A stretch of 64,000 nucleotides of DNA, from NCBI RefSeq assembly GCF_002105755.1, contig NZ_CP020821.1:310001-374000 (forward strand). Direction: 5' to 3'. This DNA comes from Mycobacterium colombiense CECT 3035. Its GTDB lineage: Bacteria; Actinomycetota; Actinomycetes; Mycobacteriales; Mycobacteriaceae. The translations under genes and the position numbers were made by a program. Position 1 is the stretch's first letter. The number at the start of each line of letters is the position of its first letter. Below, in pieces: positions 8,430 to 18,748 of the stretch. The notes below the pieces were generated by a model, which saw only the letters and a list, made by a program, of their open reading frames with translations, ran no database searches and was not told where the DNA came from.

Positions 8430-9488
8430 ATGACGACGCCTCGAGAAGACTTCGAACTTTCCCGCCCCGGTGCGCTCATCGCCGCGCTGCCGGCCGTTCT
8501 CGGCTTCGTTCCCGAAAATTCATTGGTATTAGTGTCTTTGGGCGACGGGCAACTCGGCTCGGTGATGCGCGTCGACCTCTCCGAGGAACTTGTCGAGCGG
8601 GTCGAGCACCTGGCGGAGGTCGCCGCCGCGGCGGCCCCCGAGGCAGTGATCGCGGTGATCGTCGACGCGGACGGCGCCTACTGTCCCAGCTGCAACGAGG
8701 AATATCGGCAGCTGGCGGCGGCGCTCGCAGAAGCCTTGTCGCAGCACCACATTGAGCTGTGGGCCACGCACGTGGTCGACCGGGTGGCAATGGGCGGCCG
8801 CTGGCACTGCGCCGAGGGCTGCGGGTCCAGTGGGCTGGTCGACGACCCAGCGGCCTCCCCGCTGGCCGCCGCGGCGGTGCTGGAAGGCCGGCGGCTCTAT
8901 CCGCGCCGTGCCGACCTGCAGGCGGTCATCGCGCCCGACGACCCGGCGCGCACCGCCGCGCTGGCCGGCGTGGTCCGTCAGCAGGCCACCCGGCGCCGGG
9001 CGGCGCATCGTGCCCATCCGGTCCGCTGCACCCGCGGCGACGTGGAGACGGTCATGGCCGCCGCCGCCCGCGTCGCGGCCGGGGAACCGCTGTCCGACAC
9101 CGAGATGGCGACGCTGGGCTGTGCGCTGACCGACGCGCAGGTGCGCGACATTTTGTATGCGCTTGCGGTCGGGGAGAGCGCCGGCGAGGTCGAATCGCTG
9201 TGGGCGCTGCTGGCGCGCACGCTGCCGCCGCCGTGGCGGGTCGAGGCGCTGGTCCTGATCGCGTTCAGCGCGTACGCCCGCGGCGACGGTCCACTCGCCG
9301 GGGTGTCGCTACAGGAGGCGCTGCGCGGTGCGCCGGAGCATCGGATGGCGGGCATGCTGGACACCGCATTGCAGTCAGGTCTGCGGCCCGAGGACATCCG
9401 GGACCTGGCGCTGACGGGCTATCGGCTGGCCAAGCGGTTCGGTGTGCGGCTACCGCCGCGACGGCCGTTCGGCCGCAGGGCGGGATAG
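8430..9488 (+). CDS. DUF4192 protein, Rv2712c-like
   Basis: This 352-residue protein belongs to the actinobacterial DUF4192 family, and Rv2712c occupies the same place in M. tuberculosis. It starts MTTPREDFELSRPGALIAAL, with the typical ALPAVLGFVPENSLVLVSL segment. A Cys-containing loop, YCPSCN, and a later CAEGCGSSG could bind metal. There is no signal peptide or membrane segment. I chose the ATG at 8430 because the family begins with this residue pattern; the frame is open a further 39 bases upstream. Biochemical role is unknown. Confidence 0.85.
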   Translation: MTTPREDFELSRPGALIAALPAVLGFVPENSLVLVSLGDGQLGSVMRVDLSEELVERVEHLAEVAAAAAPEAVIAVIVDADGAYCPSCNEEYRQLAAALAEALSQHHIELWATHVVDRVAMGGRWHCAEGCGSSGLVDDPAASPLAAAAVLEGRRLYPRRADLQAVIAPDDPARTAALAGVVRQQATRRRAAHRAHPVRCTRGDVETVMAAAARVAAGEPLSDTEMATLGCALTDAQVRDILYALAVGESAGEVESLWALLARTLPPPWRVEALVLIAFSAYARGDGPLAGVSLQEALRGAPEHRMAGMLDTALQSGLRPEDIRDLALTGYRLAKRFGVRLPPRRPFGRRAG

Positions 9489-9508
9489 GTGGGCGCGAAC
9501 TGCGCGGG

Positions 9509-10198
9509 TCAGACCTTCTCGACCTTGACCGCGTGCGCCATCTCGTGCGGCAGGGTGACGTTCTCGTGGCCGGGAATGACGATGGTCACCCCGGCGGCGC
9601 CGTTCTCGACGGTGACGCGCGCGTTCGGGACGACGCCGGCGTCCTTCAGCCGCGAGATCAGGTCGATGTCGCCCTGGACGTGCTCGGTCAGCTGGCGCAC
9701 CACCACCGCCACCGGCGCGCCGGCGGGCAACTCGGTCAGCCGGACCAGGGGACCGTCCTCGGACCAGGACTCGGGGCCCACGCCCAGGTCCAGGAGTCCG
9801 GGGATCGGGTTGCCGAAGGGCGAGGTGGTCGGGTTGTTGAGCACCTTGACCAGCCGGCGCTCCACGTCCTCGCTCATCACGTGCTCCCAGCGGCACGCCT
9901 CGGCGTGGACCTCTTCCCAGGGCAGCCCGATGACGTCGACCAGCAGGCGCTCGGCGAGGCGGTGCTTGCGCATCACGGAGATGGCCAGCGCCCGACCCTT
10001 GTCGGTGAGCTCGAGGTGGCGGTCGCCGGCCACGTGAAGTAAACCGTCCCGCTCCATGCGCGACACGGTTTGGCTGACAGTCGGCCCGCTCTGATCGAGG
10101 CGCTCGGCGATGCGGGCACGCAGCGGCGTCACGCCCTCTTCTTCGAGGTCGTAGATGGTCCGCAAGTACATCTCGGTGGTGTCAACCAGGTCGTTCAT
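9509..10198 (-). CDS. ideR: Iron-dependent regulator IdeR
   Basis: This 229-residue DtxR-family regulator represses siderophore genes and activates iron-storage genes when Fe2+ is bound. The N-terminal winged helix-turn-helix is at 1-73, the dimerisation domain at about 74-140 and an SH3-like domain at about 150-229. All recognised metal ligands are present at the standard positions: Met10, Cys102, Glu105 and His106 in one site, His79, Glu83 and His98 in the other. The linker before the SH3-like domain is slightly shorter than in M. tuberculosis. It lies 129 bp downstream of sigB, from which it is separated by a hairpin at 10271-10300. Confidence 0.97.
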   Translation of the reverse strand: MNDLVDTTEMYLRTIYDLEEEGVTPLRARIAERLDQSGPTVSQTVSRMERDGLLHVAGDRHLELTDKGRALAISVMRKHRLAERLLVDVIGLPWEEVHAEACRWEHVMSEDVERRLVKVLNNPTTSPFGNPIPGLLDLGVGPESWSEDGPLVRLTELPAGAPVAVVVRQLTEHVQGDIDLISRLKDAGVVPNARVTVENGAAGVTIVIPGHENVTLPHEMAHAVKVEKV

Positions 10199-10270
10199 TC
10201 AGCACCCTCCGTCGACGCTGAGTCTACTTGGCCAGCTACGCGAATGGTTGTAACGCCTCCCAGGCAAGCA

Positions 10271-10300
10271 GTATGCCCGCCGCTGACGCGGCGGGCATAC
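10271..10300. terminator. Perfect 13-bp hairpin between sigB and ideR
   Basis: GTATGCCCGCCGC (10271-10283) pairs without mismatch with 10288-10300 around a TGAC loop. It follows the sigB stop at 10328 and precedes the ideR start at 10198. No T-tract follows in either direction. It most likely limits sigB read-through into ideR. Confidence 0.8.
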
Positions 10301-10327
10301 CGTCTGCTACCTAGCTTGAGTGAGGTG

Positions 10328-11287
10328 TTAGCTCGCGTACGACCGTAGCCTGTCGGCGCGCTCCCCGTTGCGGAGTTTGGACATTACGTCCCGCTCGATT
10401 TGGCGGACCCGCTCGCGGGACAGCCCGAACAGCTTGCCGATCTGGTCCAGGGTGCGCGGCTGGCCGTCGTCCAGGCCGAAACGCAACCGGATCACCTGGT
10501 GCTCACGCTCGTCGAGGGTGGCCAGCACGCTGCGGATGTCGGTGTGCAGCAACTCGGCGATCACCGCGTTCTCGGCGGACATCGCCTCGGCGTCCTCGAT
10601 GAAGTCGCCCAGCGGGGCCTCCTCCTCGGAGCCGACGGGCATGTCCAGGCTTACCGGGTCGCGACTGTGCTCGAGCAGGTCGTTGATCTTTTCGACCGGG
10701 ATGCCGGACTCGGCGGCCAGTTCCTCGTCGGTCGCCTCGCGGCCCAGGTTCTGGTGCATCTCGCGCTTGATCCGCGCCAGCTTGTTGACCTGTTCCACCA
10801 GATGGACCGGCAGCCGAATGGTGCGGCTCTGGTCGGCCATGCCGCGGGTGATGGCCTGACGGATCCACCACGTCGCGTAGGTCGAGAACTTGAATCCCTT
10901 TGTGTAGTCGAACTTTTCCATCGCGCGGATCAACCCGAGGTTGCCCTCCTGGATCAGGTCCAGCAGCGGCATACCCCGACCCGTGTACCGCTTGGCCAGC
11001 GACACCACCAGACGCAGGTTCGCTTCCAGCAGGTGCCGGCGCGCGGCCTGCCCGTCGCGAACCACGGCCTCCAGATCGCGTTTGCGGTTCTCCCCGAGGC
11101 GCTTACGCGTTGCAAGCAGGTGTTCGGCGTAAAGCCCGGCTTCGATGCGCTTGGCGAGTTCGACTTCGCCTGCCGCGTTGAGCAGCGCCGTCTTACCGAT
11201 TCCATTGAGATATACGCGCACTAGATCCGCTGCGGGGCTTTGAGCATCCAGATCGCCGTCAAATCTGCTCGTGCTGGCGTTCGCCAT
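10328..11287 (-). CDS. sigB: Principal-like sigma factor SigB
   Basis: This 319-residue group 2 sigma-70 factor (323 in M. tuberculosis) directs RNA polymerase in stress and stationary phase. Region 1.2 begins at [16 protein letters not shown]. Region 2 contains the -10 recognition and melting helix ([16 protein letters not shown]), and region 4 has the -35 helix-turn-helix ([15 protein letters not shown]). It lacks the long acidic N-terminus of SigA. The ATG at 11287 follows GGGAGG. An extracytoplasmic-type promoter lies at 11324-11352, fitting the known control of sigB by stress sigma factors. Confidence 0.97.
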   Translation of the reverse strand: MANASTSRFDGDLDAQSPAADLVRVYLNGIGKTALLNAAGEVELAKRIEAGLYAEHLLATRKRLGENRKRDLEAVVRDGQAARRHLLEANLRLVVSLAKRYTGRGMPLLDLIQEGNLGLIRAMEKFDYTKGFKFSTYATWWIRQAITRGMADQSRTIRLPVHLVEQVNKLARIKREMHQNLGREATDEELAAESGIPVEKINDLLEHSRDPVSLDMPVGSEEEAPLGDFIEDAEAMSAENAVIAELLHTDIRSVLATLDEREHQVIRLRFGLDDGQPRTLDQIGKLFGLSRERVRQIERDVMSKLRNGERADRLRSYAS

Positions 11288-11323
11288 AGCGACCTCCCGT
11301 TCGGCTTTGTTCTGTCATGGAGT

Positions 11324-11352
11324 TCAACGACAGATCAGCTCTGAGAGTTCCC
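11324..11352 (-). promoter_or_regulatory. ECF-sigma (SigE/SigH-type) promoter of sigB
   Basis: Read on the minus strand, GGGAAC (11347-11352) is followed by a 17-nt spacer and CGTTGA (11324-11329). These fit the mycobacterial SigE/SigH-type GGAAC / GTT elements. The -10 element is about 36 nt upstream of the sigB start codon. Control of sigB by SigE and SigH is established in M. tuberculosis; which factor acts here is inference. Confidence 0.75.
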
Positions 11353-11454
11353 AGCGATTCGCCATCTCACACGTCTTGACGTGCAGAAATGTGCCGCCGA
11401 CCTGAGAATGTCCTGAGAAGTCCGCCGGGGCGGCACCTTCAGCACGAACGACGG

Positions 11455-11871
11455 TCAGCCGTGATCGATTCCGCCCTGCGGGCCCTGGTGCCACTGCTGC
11501 TGCGGGTGTTGCGGGGCCTCGAGGGCGCGACGTTCGGCCCGCGGAAACAGGGGGGTGCGCTGGCCGGCGTTGTCGAACCGGCGTGGCTCGTCGGCGCTGC
11601 GCGGCGGCCGGTCGTTCGCGATCAGAACGGCCATCCACGGCAACGGTATTGACAGCGCGACGATCGCCAGCGAGATCAGCCCGTTGTGCCACGCGCCGTA
11701 GGCGACCGCGGCCAAAATGAGCGCCGGGATCCGGAAAGCCATCAAGGTCAGGTATTTACGGACCCGCGCACGGTGCTGCTCCTCGTACGAGGTCGCTGCG
11801 GCGGTGATGAGGACTGGGCGGCCCTTGTTGCCGTCAAAGTCATCGAACCCCGGATCGGAGCCGTGCTTCAT
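11455..11871 (-). CDS. DUF3099 membrane protein, Rv2709-like
   Basis: This 138-residue protein matches the small DUF3099 family, with Rv2709 beside sigB in M. tuberculosis. After a short acidic N-terminus (MKHGSDPGFDDFDGNKGRP) two hydrophobic helices follow, around residues 45-63 and 66-84. The C-terminal tail is basic and Gln/His-rich. The ATG at 11871 has GGAG close upstream; the open frame extends further but overlaps the divergent DUF3039 gene. It is upstream of sigB in the same direction with a 167-bp gap, which contains the sigB promoter. Function is unknown. Confidence 0.82.
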   Translation of the reverse strand: MKHGSDPGFDDFDGNKGRPVLITAAATSYEEQHRARVRKYLTLMAFRIPALILAAVAYGAWHNGLISLAIVALSIPLPWMAVLIANDRPPRSADEPRRFDNAGQRTPLFPRAERRALEAPQHPQQQWHQGPQGGIDHG

Positions 11872-11960
11872 TTCTCCACTGTCCCACAACTGGCCGATTC
11901 CGGCTTGGCCGGTTTCCGGGCCTGCTGGGCACTGCCCCGGGCGGTGCAACAATGTCAGGT

Positions 11961-12200
11961 ATGCAGACCCAAACGATCGAGCGCACCGAGACCGACGAAC
12001 GCGTCGACGACGGGACCGGCAGCGACACCCCGAAGTACTTCCACTACGTCAAGAAGGACAAGATCGCCGAGAGCGCGGTGATGGGCAACCACGTCGTCGC
12101 GTTGTGCGGCGAGGTCTTTCCCGTCACCAAGGCGGCCAAGCCGGGCTCACCGGTCTGCCCGGACTGCAAGCGGATCTACGAACGGATGAAGAAGGACTGA
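11961..12200 (+). CDS. DUF3039 protein, Rv2708c-like
   Basis: This short protein (79 residues from the ATG at 11961) is strongly conserved in actinobacteria. It contains KYFHYVKKDKIAES and a small Cys-rich end, VVALCGEV...GSPVCPDCKRIYE, which looks like a zinc-ribbon half (CPDC) with a distant Cys. An ATG three codons upstream (11952) is also possible. It is divergent from the DUF3099 gene and tail-to-tail with the YihY-type gene, with no spacer between the stop codons. Role unknown. Confidence 0.85.
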   Translation: MQTQTIERTETDERVDDGTGSDTPKYFHYVKKDKIAESAVMGNHVVALCGEVFPVTKAAKPGSPVCPDCKRIYERMKKD

Positions 12201-13205
12201 TCAGCGCGGCGGCTCCGCCGGCGCGACGTCGCGCTGCGCGGTGATGGGGTTCTTGGTCACGGGATTCGACAGCGTGTCCGCCGCCTTCGCCAACGCGGGC
12301 GAGCGCGACAGCAGCCACCTGCGCAGCCGGTGCGCGTGCGTCCTGGGTGCGGGGAATTCCTCCTGGATGGCGGCATTGAGCTCGGCGCCGATCATGATCG
12401 CGAAGCCCCCGAAGAACGAGAACAGCAGGAACGCGATCGGCGTGGACAGCGCGCCGTAGGTGTAGCCCGTACTGGTGATCCATTGCAGATAGACCCGCAG
12501 GCCCAAGGTGGCGATCACGAAGACCGCGGTGGCCAGCGCCGCGCCGAAGATCAGCCGATGTGTCGGCAGCGGCTCCGGCAACGACACGCGGTACAAGATC
12601 ACGACCCCGAACATCAGGGCGAGGATCAACGCCGGGTAGTAGCCGTAACGCAGCACGTTGGCCAGGCCCAGCGGGATGTGTTCACCCACCTTGCGCGGGC
12701 CCATTACCACCAGCGGCGCCGTTGCCACCACGAACACCAGCCCCACCACGTAGAGGAACAACGCGAACAGGCGTTGGCGTACCGGGTGGCGCAACGGCGT
12801 CTGGTCATGTGCCTCGACCACGGAGTCGACGAACGCCGAGATGGCCGACGAACCCGCCCACAACGAGATGATGAACCCCAGCGACACCACCTCGCCACGG
12901 GCGTTGTTGGCGATGTCCCGCACGGTCGGCTCGATGATCTCGTTGACCACGCTGCGGGAGAACACGCTATGTGCGGTCGAGATCAGCTGACGCAGGATGC
13001 TGGGCAGCATGTCCGGGCCGAACAGCGGGGCCACATAGGCCAGGGTGCCCAGCAGCCCGAGCAGCAGCGGCGGCAGTGACAACGCCGACCAGAAACCAGC
13101 CTGAGCCGACTCCGAGAAAATCGAGTCGTCCCAACTCTTGGACAGGGTCCTCAGGGTGATTCGCCAAATGTGGTGGCGCGACGGTTTCGCGACCTGCTCG
13201 CTCAT
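12201..13205 (-). CDS. YihY/virulence factor BrkB-family membrane protein
   Basis: This 334-residue integral membrane protein matches Rv2707. It has about six membrane helices, including one in LSLPPLLLGLLGTLAYVAPL near residue 45-65 and others ending in the TPIAFLLFSFFGGFAIMIGAELNAA block typical of the YihY family. Both termini are predicted cytoplasmic; the C-terminal tail after about 285 is basic and proline-containing. The family was once called ribonuclease BN in error; transport or envelope roles are suspected but unproven. Confidence 0.9.
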   Translation of the reverse strand: MSEQVAKPSRHHIWRITLRTLSKSWDDSIFSESAQAGFWSALSLPPLLLGLLGTLAYVAPLFGPDMLPSILRQLISTAHSVFSRSVVNEIIEPTVRDIANNARGEVVSLGFIISLWAGSSAISAFVDSVVEAHDQTPLRHPVRQRLFALFLYVVGLVFVVATAPLVVMGPRKVGEHIPLGLANVLRYGYYPALILALMFGVVILYRVSLPEPLPTHRLIFGAALATAVFVIATLGLRVYLQWITSTGYTYGALSTPIAFLLFSFFGGFAIMIGAELNAAIQEEFPAPRTHAHRLRRWLLSRSPALAKAADTLSNPVTKNPITAQRDVAPAEPPR

Positions 13206-13272
13206 ACCCGTCCAGCATTACCGAAGATCGCTCGCACCGCCCACATTGGCGATGGGCGAGTTCGCCTACGGC

Positions 13273-13458
13273 CTAGCTTTCGCTGAACTCCAGCACGGCG
13301 TCCAGCTCGGTCAGCTTCGCCTCGTGCTCGTTGGCGTGGTGCTGGCAGAAGAGAAGCTCCAGTCCGGAAGGCAGCTTGGCGCGCACCCGGGCCGCAGCAC
13401 CGCAGCGGTCGCAGCGGTCGGCCCGGGTCAGTTCGGGACTCGTCAGAGTTGCATTCAT
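13273..13458 (-). CDS. Small zinc-ribbon-like protein (DUF7455 type)
   Basis: This 61-residue protein has four metal-ligand candidates: CDRC near residue 16-19 and CQHH near 38-41, around RAKLPSGLELLF. The pattern suggests one zinc site. Similar short proteins recur beside sigma-factor genes in actinobacteria. I start at the ATG at 13458, which has GGAG a few bases upstream; the ATG at 13479 would add seven residues. The 133-bp gap to the DUF952 gene on the other strand carries a lower-GC stretch and probably both promoters. Function unknown. Confidence 0.75.
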   Translation of the reverse strand: MNATLTSPELTRADRCDRCGAAARVRAKLPSGLELLFCQHHANEHEAKLTELDAVLEFSES

Positions 13459-13591
13459 GGCTTCTCCGTTCTCGTACATTCACTTTCTCAGACGTATGGC
13501 GTTTTCGCCTTGTTCCCCGATCGTTATCGGGTGTGTCGTTTCTCACGGGCTGGTCAAGTTTGGTTTAGGCGGCCTCTAGGGTGTCGGAATT

Positions 13592-13972
13592 GTGACCTTC
13601 GTTCCCGACGTCCTGGTGCACCTGTGCGGAACCGAGCAGTGGGCGCAGGCCCGCCGTCGGGGCGCCATCCACCCGGATGACGCCGGCGGCGGCCAGTTCA
13701 TCCACCTGTCGACGCCGGAGCAGGTGCACCTGCCGGCCAACCGGCTCTACCGCGGGCGGGGCGACCTGGTCCTGTTGCACATCGACCCGGCCCGGCTTGC
13801 CGCTCCGGTGCGGTGGGAGCCGGGGGTAGCAACCGATCCGGACTCGATGTTGTTCCCGCATCTGTACGGCGCGCTGCCGGTGGCCGCTGTGGTCCGGGTC
13901 ACCGCCTACCCGCCTGCCGGCGACGGCTCCTTCGCGCCGATCTCGAGCGGCGAGCCGGGGGAGTCGACGTAG
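13592..13972 (+). CDS. DUF952 protein, Rv2705c-like
   Basis: This 126-residue protein belongs to DUF952, a compact fold related to glutathione-transferase-linked or ADP-ribosyltransferase-like small domains. Conserved pieces are LVHLCGTEQWAQARRRG, GGQFIHLSTPEQV, LLHIDPARL and FPHLYGALP. A GTG start at 13592 fits the family. The 3' end overlaps the converging RidA gene by 67 bp. Rv2705c in M. tuberculosis has about the same length. No reaction is known. Confidence 0.85.
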   Translation: MTFVPDVLVHLCGTEQWAQARRRGAIHPDDAGGGQFIHLSTPEQVHLPANRLYRGRGDLVLLHIDPARLAAPVRWEPGVATDPDSMLFPHLYGALPVAAVVRVTAYPPAGDGSFAPISSGEPGEST

Positions 13973-14334
13973 GCGTCGGCCTCGATCTCCACCATCAACT
14001 CGGGCGCGATCAGCGCCGAGACCTCGACCATGGTCGCCGCTGGGCGCACCGCGCCGAAGAACTGCTCGTGCACGGCTCCCACCTCGCGCCAGCGCGAGAT
14101 GTCGGTGACGTAGATGCGGGTGCGCACCACGTCGGTGAGCGTGGCGCCCGCTTGGTGCAACGCGATCTCGATGCGGCGCAACGCATCTCGTGCCTGGGCG
14201 GCGATGTCGCCGGCGGGTCCGGTGCCGGTCGTCCCGGCCACCGCCACATGCGGGCCGACCCGCACCGCACGCGAGTAGCCGACCGTGGATTCGAAGCCGG
14301 ATCCTGACGAGACGAGGGTGCGGTTGGTTGACAT
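13906..14334 (-). CDS. RidA/YjgF-family enamine/imine deaminase
   Basis: This 142-residue protein, the same length as Rv2704, belongs to the RidA (Rid) superfamily, whose RidA members hydrolyse reactive 2-aminoacrylate and other enamines. It carries VAGTTGTGP, DVVRTRIYVTD and a C-terminal LIAPELMVEIEADAYV segment with Glu at the usual active-site end. The active-site Arg equivalent appears to be in VVRTRIYV. ATG at 14334 is preferred to GTG at 14343. It is in line with sigA downstream and overlaps the DUF952 gene at its 3' end. It could be a Rid1-type subgroup with a different substrate. Confidence 0.85.
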   Translation of the reverse strand: MSTNRTLVSSGSGFESTVGYSRAVRVGPHVAVAGTTGTGPAGDIAAQARDALRRIEIALHQAGATLTDVVRTRIYVTDISRWREVGAVHEQFFGAVRPAATMVEVSALIAPELMVEIEADAYVDSPGSPLEIGAKEPSPAGG

Positions 14335-14379
14335 GGACGTCACCGTACGGCGCCCGCGCGGCGGGCGCAGCCGAATTTC

Positions 14380-14414
14380 AGCGGCCCCTCGAGAGGGCTT
14401 GTGGGGCAGCCGCT
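14380..14414. terminator. Possible hairpin downstream of sigA
   Basis: AGCGG-CCCC (14380-14388) can pair with GGGG...CCGCT (14403-14414) with a three-base bulge. It follows the sigA stop at 14436 and could separate sigA from the RidA gene. No T-tract is present, so this is only a structural candidate. Confidence 0.4.
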
Positions 14415-14435
14415 TTCGACCGCCTGCCGATGCGG

Positions 14436-15953
<1,518 letters not shown>

Positions 15954-16128
15954 TTACACCCCTTCGTTTGGGCTCACCTTCGGTGGGTATTGGGCATGGT
16001 TAACCGAAAGTGTCTGCTATGTCGATGTCGGCGTTGGTATCAGCGTGGTAGGTGCACGCTGTCGGTTGGGCGTTCGCCGAGGACCATTGTAACGACAGTG
16101 CGCGGTAGTACGGCTCTGCCGGGCGAAA

Positions 16129-16938
16129 TCAGTGGGTCACGTCGGAGGTGGCGGCCATGGCGGCGCCGACGATCCCGGCGGTGTTGAGCAGGGCCGCGGC
16201 CACCACCGGGGTGCGGTTGGTCAGCAGCGGCACCCATTTGTCGGCCTTGCGGCTGATTCCGCCGCCCGCGATGAACAGATCCGGCCACACCGCGTTCTCG
16301 ATGCTCACCAGCACTTTGGTCACCTGCTTGGCCCACTTTTCATAGGACCAGTCGTTCTTCTCCTTCACCGAGGAGGCCGCACGCTGCTCGGCCTCCTTGC
16401 CGCCGACCTCGAGATGGCCGAACTCGGTGTTGGGTATCAGCACCCCGTTGTGAATCACCGCGGAGCCGATCCCGGTGCCGAACGTCAGCAGCACCACCAG
16501 GCCCGACTGGCCCTTGCCCGCGCCATAGTGCTCCTCGGCCAGCCCGGCCGCGTCGGCGTCGTTGAGGACGGTGACTTCCTGCCCATTGAGCTCGGCGCTG
16601 ATGATGTCGCGCGCGTTGCTGCCGATCCAGGCCTTGTCCACGTTGGCCGCCGTCTGCACCACGCCGTGGGTGACGACCCCGGGATAGGTCACGCCGAGCG
16701 GGCCGGTCCATTCGAACGCGTCGACCACCTGGGCGATGGTCTTGGCCACCGCCGAGGGCGTCGCTGGCTGCGGGGTCAGCAGCTTGACCCGCTCGCCGAT
16801 CAGCTGGCCGGTGTCCATGTCGACGATGCCGCCCTTGATGCCACTGCCGCCGACGTCGATACCGAATCCGCGACGCTGCGGCCTGCCGTCGGCGACGGCG
16901 GTGCCGGGGGTGTCCGTGGTCGAGTCGGTGCTGGTCAT
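16129..16938 (-). CDS. ppgK: Polyphosphate glucokinase
   Basis: This 269-residue ROK-type kinase phosphorylates glucose using inorganic polyphosphate or ATP; Rv2702 has 265 residues. The phosphate-1 motif GIDVGGSGIKGGIVD lies at about 25-39. The sugar-binding NDADAAGLAE segment, the GTGIGSAVIHNG phosphate-2 loop and EFGHLEVGG follow, then the adenosine motif GGGISRKADKW. It is cytoplasmic. The gene lies upstream of sigA in the same direction and divergent from suhB, as in other mycobacteria. Confidence 0.94.
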   Translation of the reverse strand: MTSTDSTTDTPGTAVADGRPQRRGFGIDVGGSGIKGGIVDMDTGQLIGERVKLLTPQPATPSAVAKTIAQVVDAFEWTGPLGVTYPGVVTHGVVQTAANVDKAWIGSNARDIISAELNGQEVTVLNDADAAGLAEEHYGAGKGQSGLVVLLTFGTGIGSAVIHNGVLIPNTEFGHLEVGGKEAEQRAASSVKEKNDWSYEKWAKQVTKVLVSIENAVWPDLFIAGGGISRKADKWVPLLTNRTPVVAAALLNTAGIVGAAMAATSDVTH

Positions 16939-17039
16939 CGAATCTCCTCGGCGTGACTGGGCTGTCCGCCCACCTTAGCGCCGCGTCGGTGCCGCCCGTG
17001 GCGTCTGCGCGGCCGAGGCGACTGTGATGCGATAGACCG

Positions 17040-17918
17040 GTGACCCCTCCCGATGACGAGCTCGTAGCGCTGCGCTCGGTCGCCGAAGCCCTGGCCGCCG
17101 AGGCCGCCGCGTTCGTGAGGCGGCGGCGGGCAGAGGTTTTCGGCGCTGAGACGGGCGGCTCGCAAGCACCAGACAGTGGCGCGGTGCGTTCGAAGAGCAC
17201 CCCGACCGACCCGGTGACCGTGGTCGACACCGAAACGGAACGGCTGCTGCGCGACCGGCTGGCCGAATTGCGGCCCGGGGACCCAATTCTCGGCGAGGAG
17301 GGCGGCGGGCCCGCGGATCCGTCGGGCACACCGGCCGGATCGGTCACCTGGGTGCTCGATCCCATCGACGGCACAGTGAATTTCGTCTACGGCGTCCCCG
17401 CCTACGCGGTGTCGGTCGGGGCGCAGGTCGACGGCGAGTCGGTGGCGGGGGCGGTGGCCGACGTCGTCGGCAACCGGGTGTACTCGGCGGCGCTCGGCCT
17501 GGGTGCGCATGTCACCGACGACTCAGGGACGCAGCTGTTGCAGTGCTCCGCGGTGGACGATTTGTCGATGGCGTTGCTGGGCACCGGTTTCGGCTACTCG
17601 CGACAGCGCCGCGCGGCGCAGGCGGCGCTGTTGGCCCGGATGCTGCCGGTGGTCCGCGATGTCCGTCGGATCGGTTCGGCGGCACTGGATCTGTGCATGG
17701 TCGCCTCGGGCCGGCTCGACGCCTACTACGAGCACGGGTTGCAGGTGTGGGATCGCGCCGCCGGTGCGCTGATCGCCGCGGAGGCGGGGGCCCGGGTGGT
17801 GCTGCCCGCGCCGGGCGTGGACGGGGCCGGCCTGGCGCTGGCCGCCGCGCCCGGCATCGCCGACGAGCTGCTGGCCGTCCTGGAGCGCTTCCACGGCCTG
17901 GACCCGATTCTGGATTGA
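17040..17918 (+). CDS. suhB: Inositol-1-monophosphatase family protein SuhB
   Basis: This 292-residue protein matches Rv2701c/SuhB (290 aa), a Mg2+-dependent inositol monophosphatase that supplies inositol for mycothiol and phosphatidylinositol lipids. The metal site is complete: Glu87 in GEEGGG, Asp107 and Asp110 in VLDPIDGTVNF, and the late Asp in WDRAAGALIAAEAG. The GTG start at 17040 is the only start that keeps the normal N-terminus. It is divergent from ppgK and convergent with cei, nine bases apart. Confidence 0.93.
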   Translation: MTPPDDELVALRSVAEALAAEAAAFVRRRRAEVFGAETGGSQAPDSGAVRSKSTPTDPVTVVDTETERLLRDRLAELRPGDPILGEEGGGPADPSGTPAGSVTWVLDPIDGTVNFVYGVPAYAVSVGAQVDGESVAGAVADVVGNRVYSAALGLGAHVTDDSGTQLLQCSAVDDLSMALLGTGFGYSRQRRAAQAALLARMLPVVRDVRRIGSAALDLCMVASGRLDAYYEHGLQVWDRAAGALIAAEAGARVVLPAPGVDGAGLALAAAPGIADELLAVLERFHGLDPILD

Positions 17919-17927
17919 CCGCCCGCG

Positions 17928-18578
17928 TCAGCAGCTGCTGGCGTGAATCTTGGCCAGCAGCGTGGGATCTGAGGGCTCGGTGGCGCCGGGGCGCAGGGTG
18001 GCGAGCACCGCGTCGATGTCGTCGTTGTGGGCCAGCGCGCTGAAGTCGGTGCCCAGGGACAGGTCGACGGAATCGTCGGCGCGGTTGTCGTTGAACAGCT
18101 CGGTGCACGGCGCCACCAGCCACACGGCCGCCGCGGTGGCCTGTCCGGCGGTGCCGAACCGGATCTGGCCCTGGCAGGTGAGCCTGGTGCCCGCGTAGAG
18201 CGGGTCGTTGGCGGCGGTCGGTTGCGCGAAGCCGAGGTCTTTCATCGCCCCGGCGACGTCGCCGGCCTGCCCGCCCCGGCCGCTGGCGTTGAGGACGCGA
18301 ACCTTGGTGTCGGCGAGTTTGGCGGGCGTGACGTCCATCATGGCGCTGCGCGACACCTGCTCACCGAGCTGGGCCGGCGCCGAGCCGGCCGCCTGGGGCG
18401 GGGGATTGCACACCGCGGCCTCGTGCACCTTGGCGGGTCGCGTCAGCGCGATCGTCCAGATCACGCCGGTGGCCACCAAGAGCAGCACCACGACGACGAT
18501 CGCCGGCCGGGGGTTGCGCCGCCGGAAGGGCCGACCGTGCTTGTCAAAGGCTGTACCCTCGGTGATTTGCGTGACCAC
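17928..18578 (-). CDS. cei: Cell-envelope integrity protein Cei
   Basis: This 216-residue protein is the counterpart of Rv2700, known as Cei, needed for envelope integrity and virulence in M. tuberculosis. It has a short cytoplasmic N-terminus, a single membrane helix (IVVVVLLLVATGVIWTIAL, about 27-45) and an extracytoplasmic LytR_C-like domain with VRVLNASGRGGQAGDVAGAM. Cysteines at the N-terminal end of the domain (AAVCNPPP), in the middle (TCQG), near APCTEL and at the C-terminus (ASSC) suggest two disulfides. It is convergent with suhB. Confidence 0.92.
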   Translation of the reverse strand: MVTQITEGTAFDKHGRPFRRRNPRPAIVVVVLLLVATGVIWTIALTRPAKVHEAAVCNPPPQAAGSAPAQLGEQVSRSAMMDVTPAKLADTKVRVLNASGRGGQAGDVAGAMKDLGFAQPTAANDPLYAGTRLTCQGQIRFGTAGQATAAAVWLVAPCTELFNDNRADDSVDLSLGTDFSALAHNDDIDAVLATLRPGATEPSDPTLLAKIHASSC

Positions 18579-18748
18579 AGCTGCACTCTAAACCCACTGT
18601 TCAGACACGAGCGCAAGGGTAAAAATAGGGGTGTGACGTAAATCACACCTTAATGGACCGCGATACGGGCACGAATCGTTTGGTGGATGCGTTCGACGCT
18701 GGTACAAAGCGATGCTTGGATAACGAGGGCATGTGAGGGGATAGGGCA

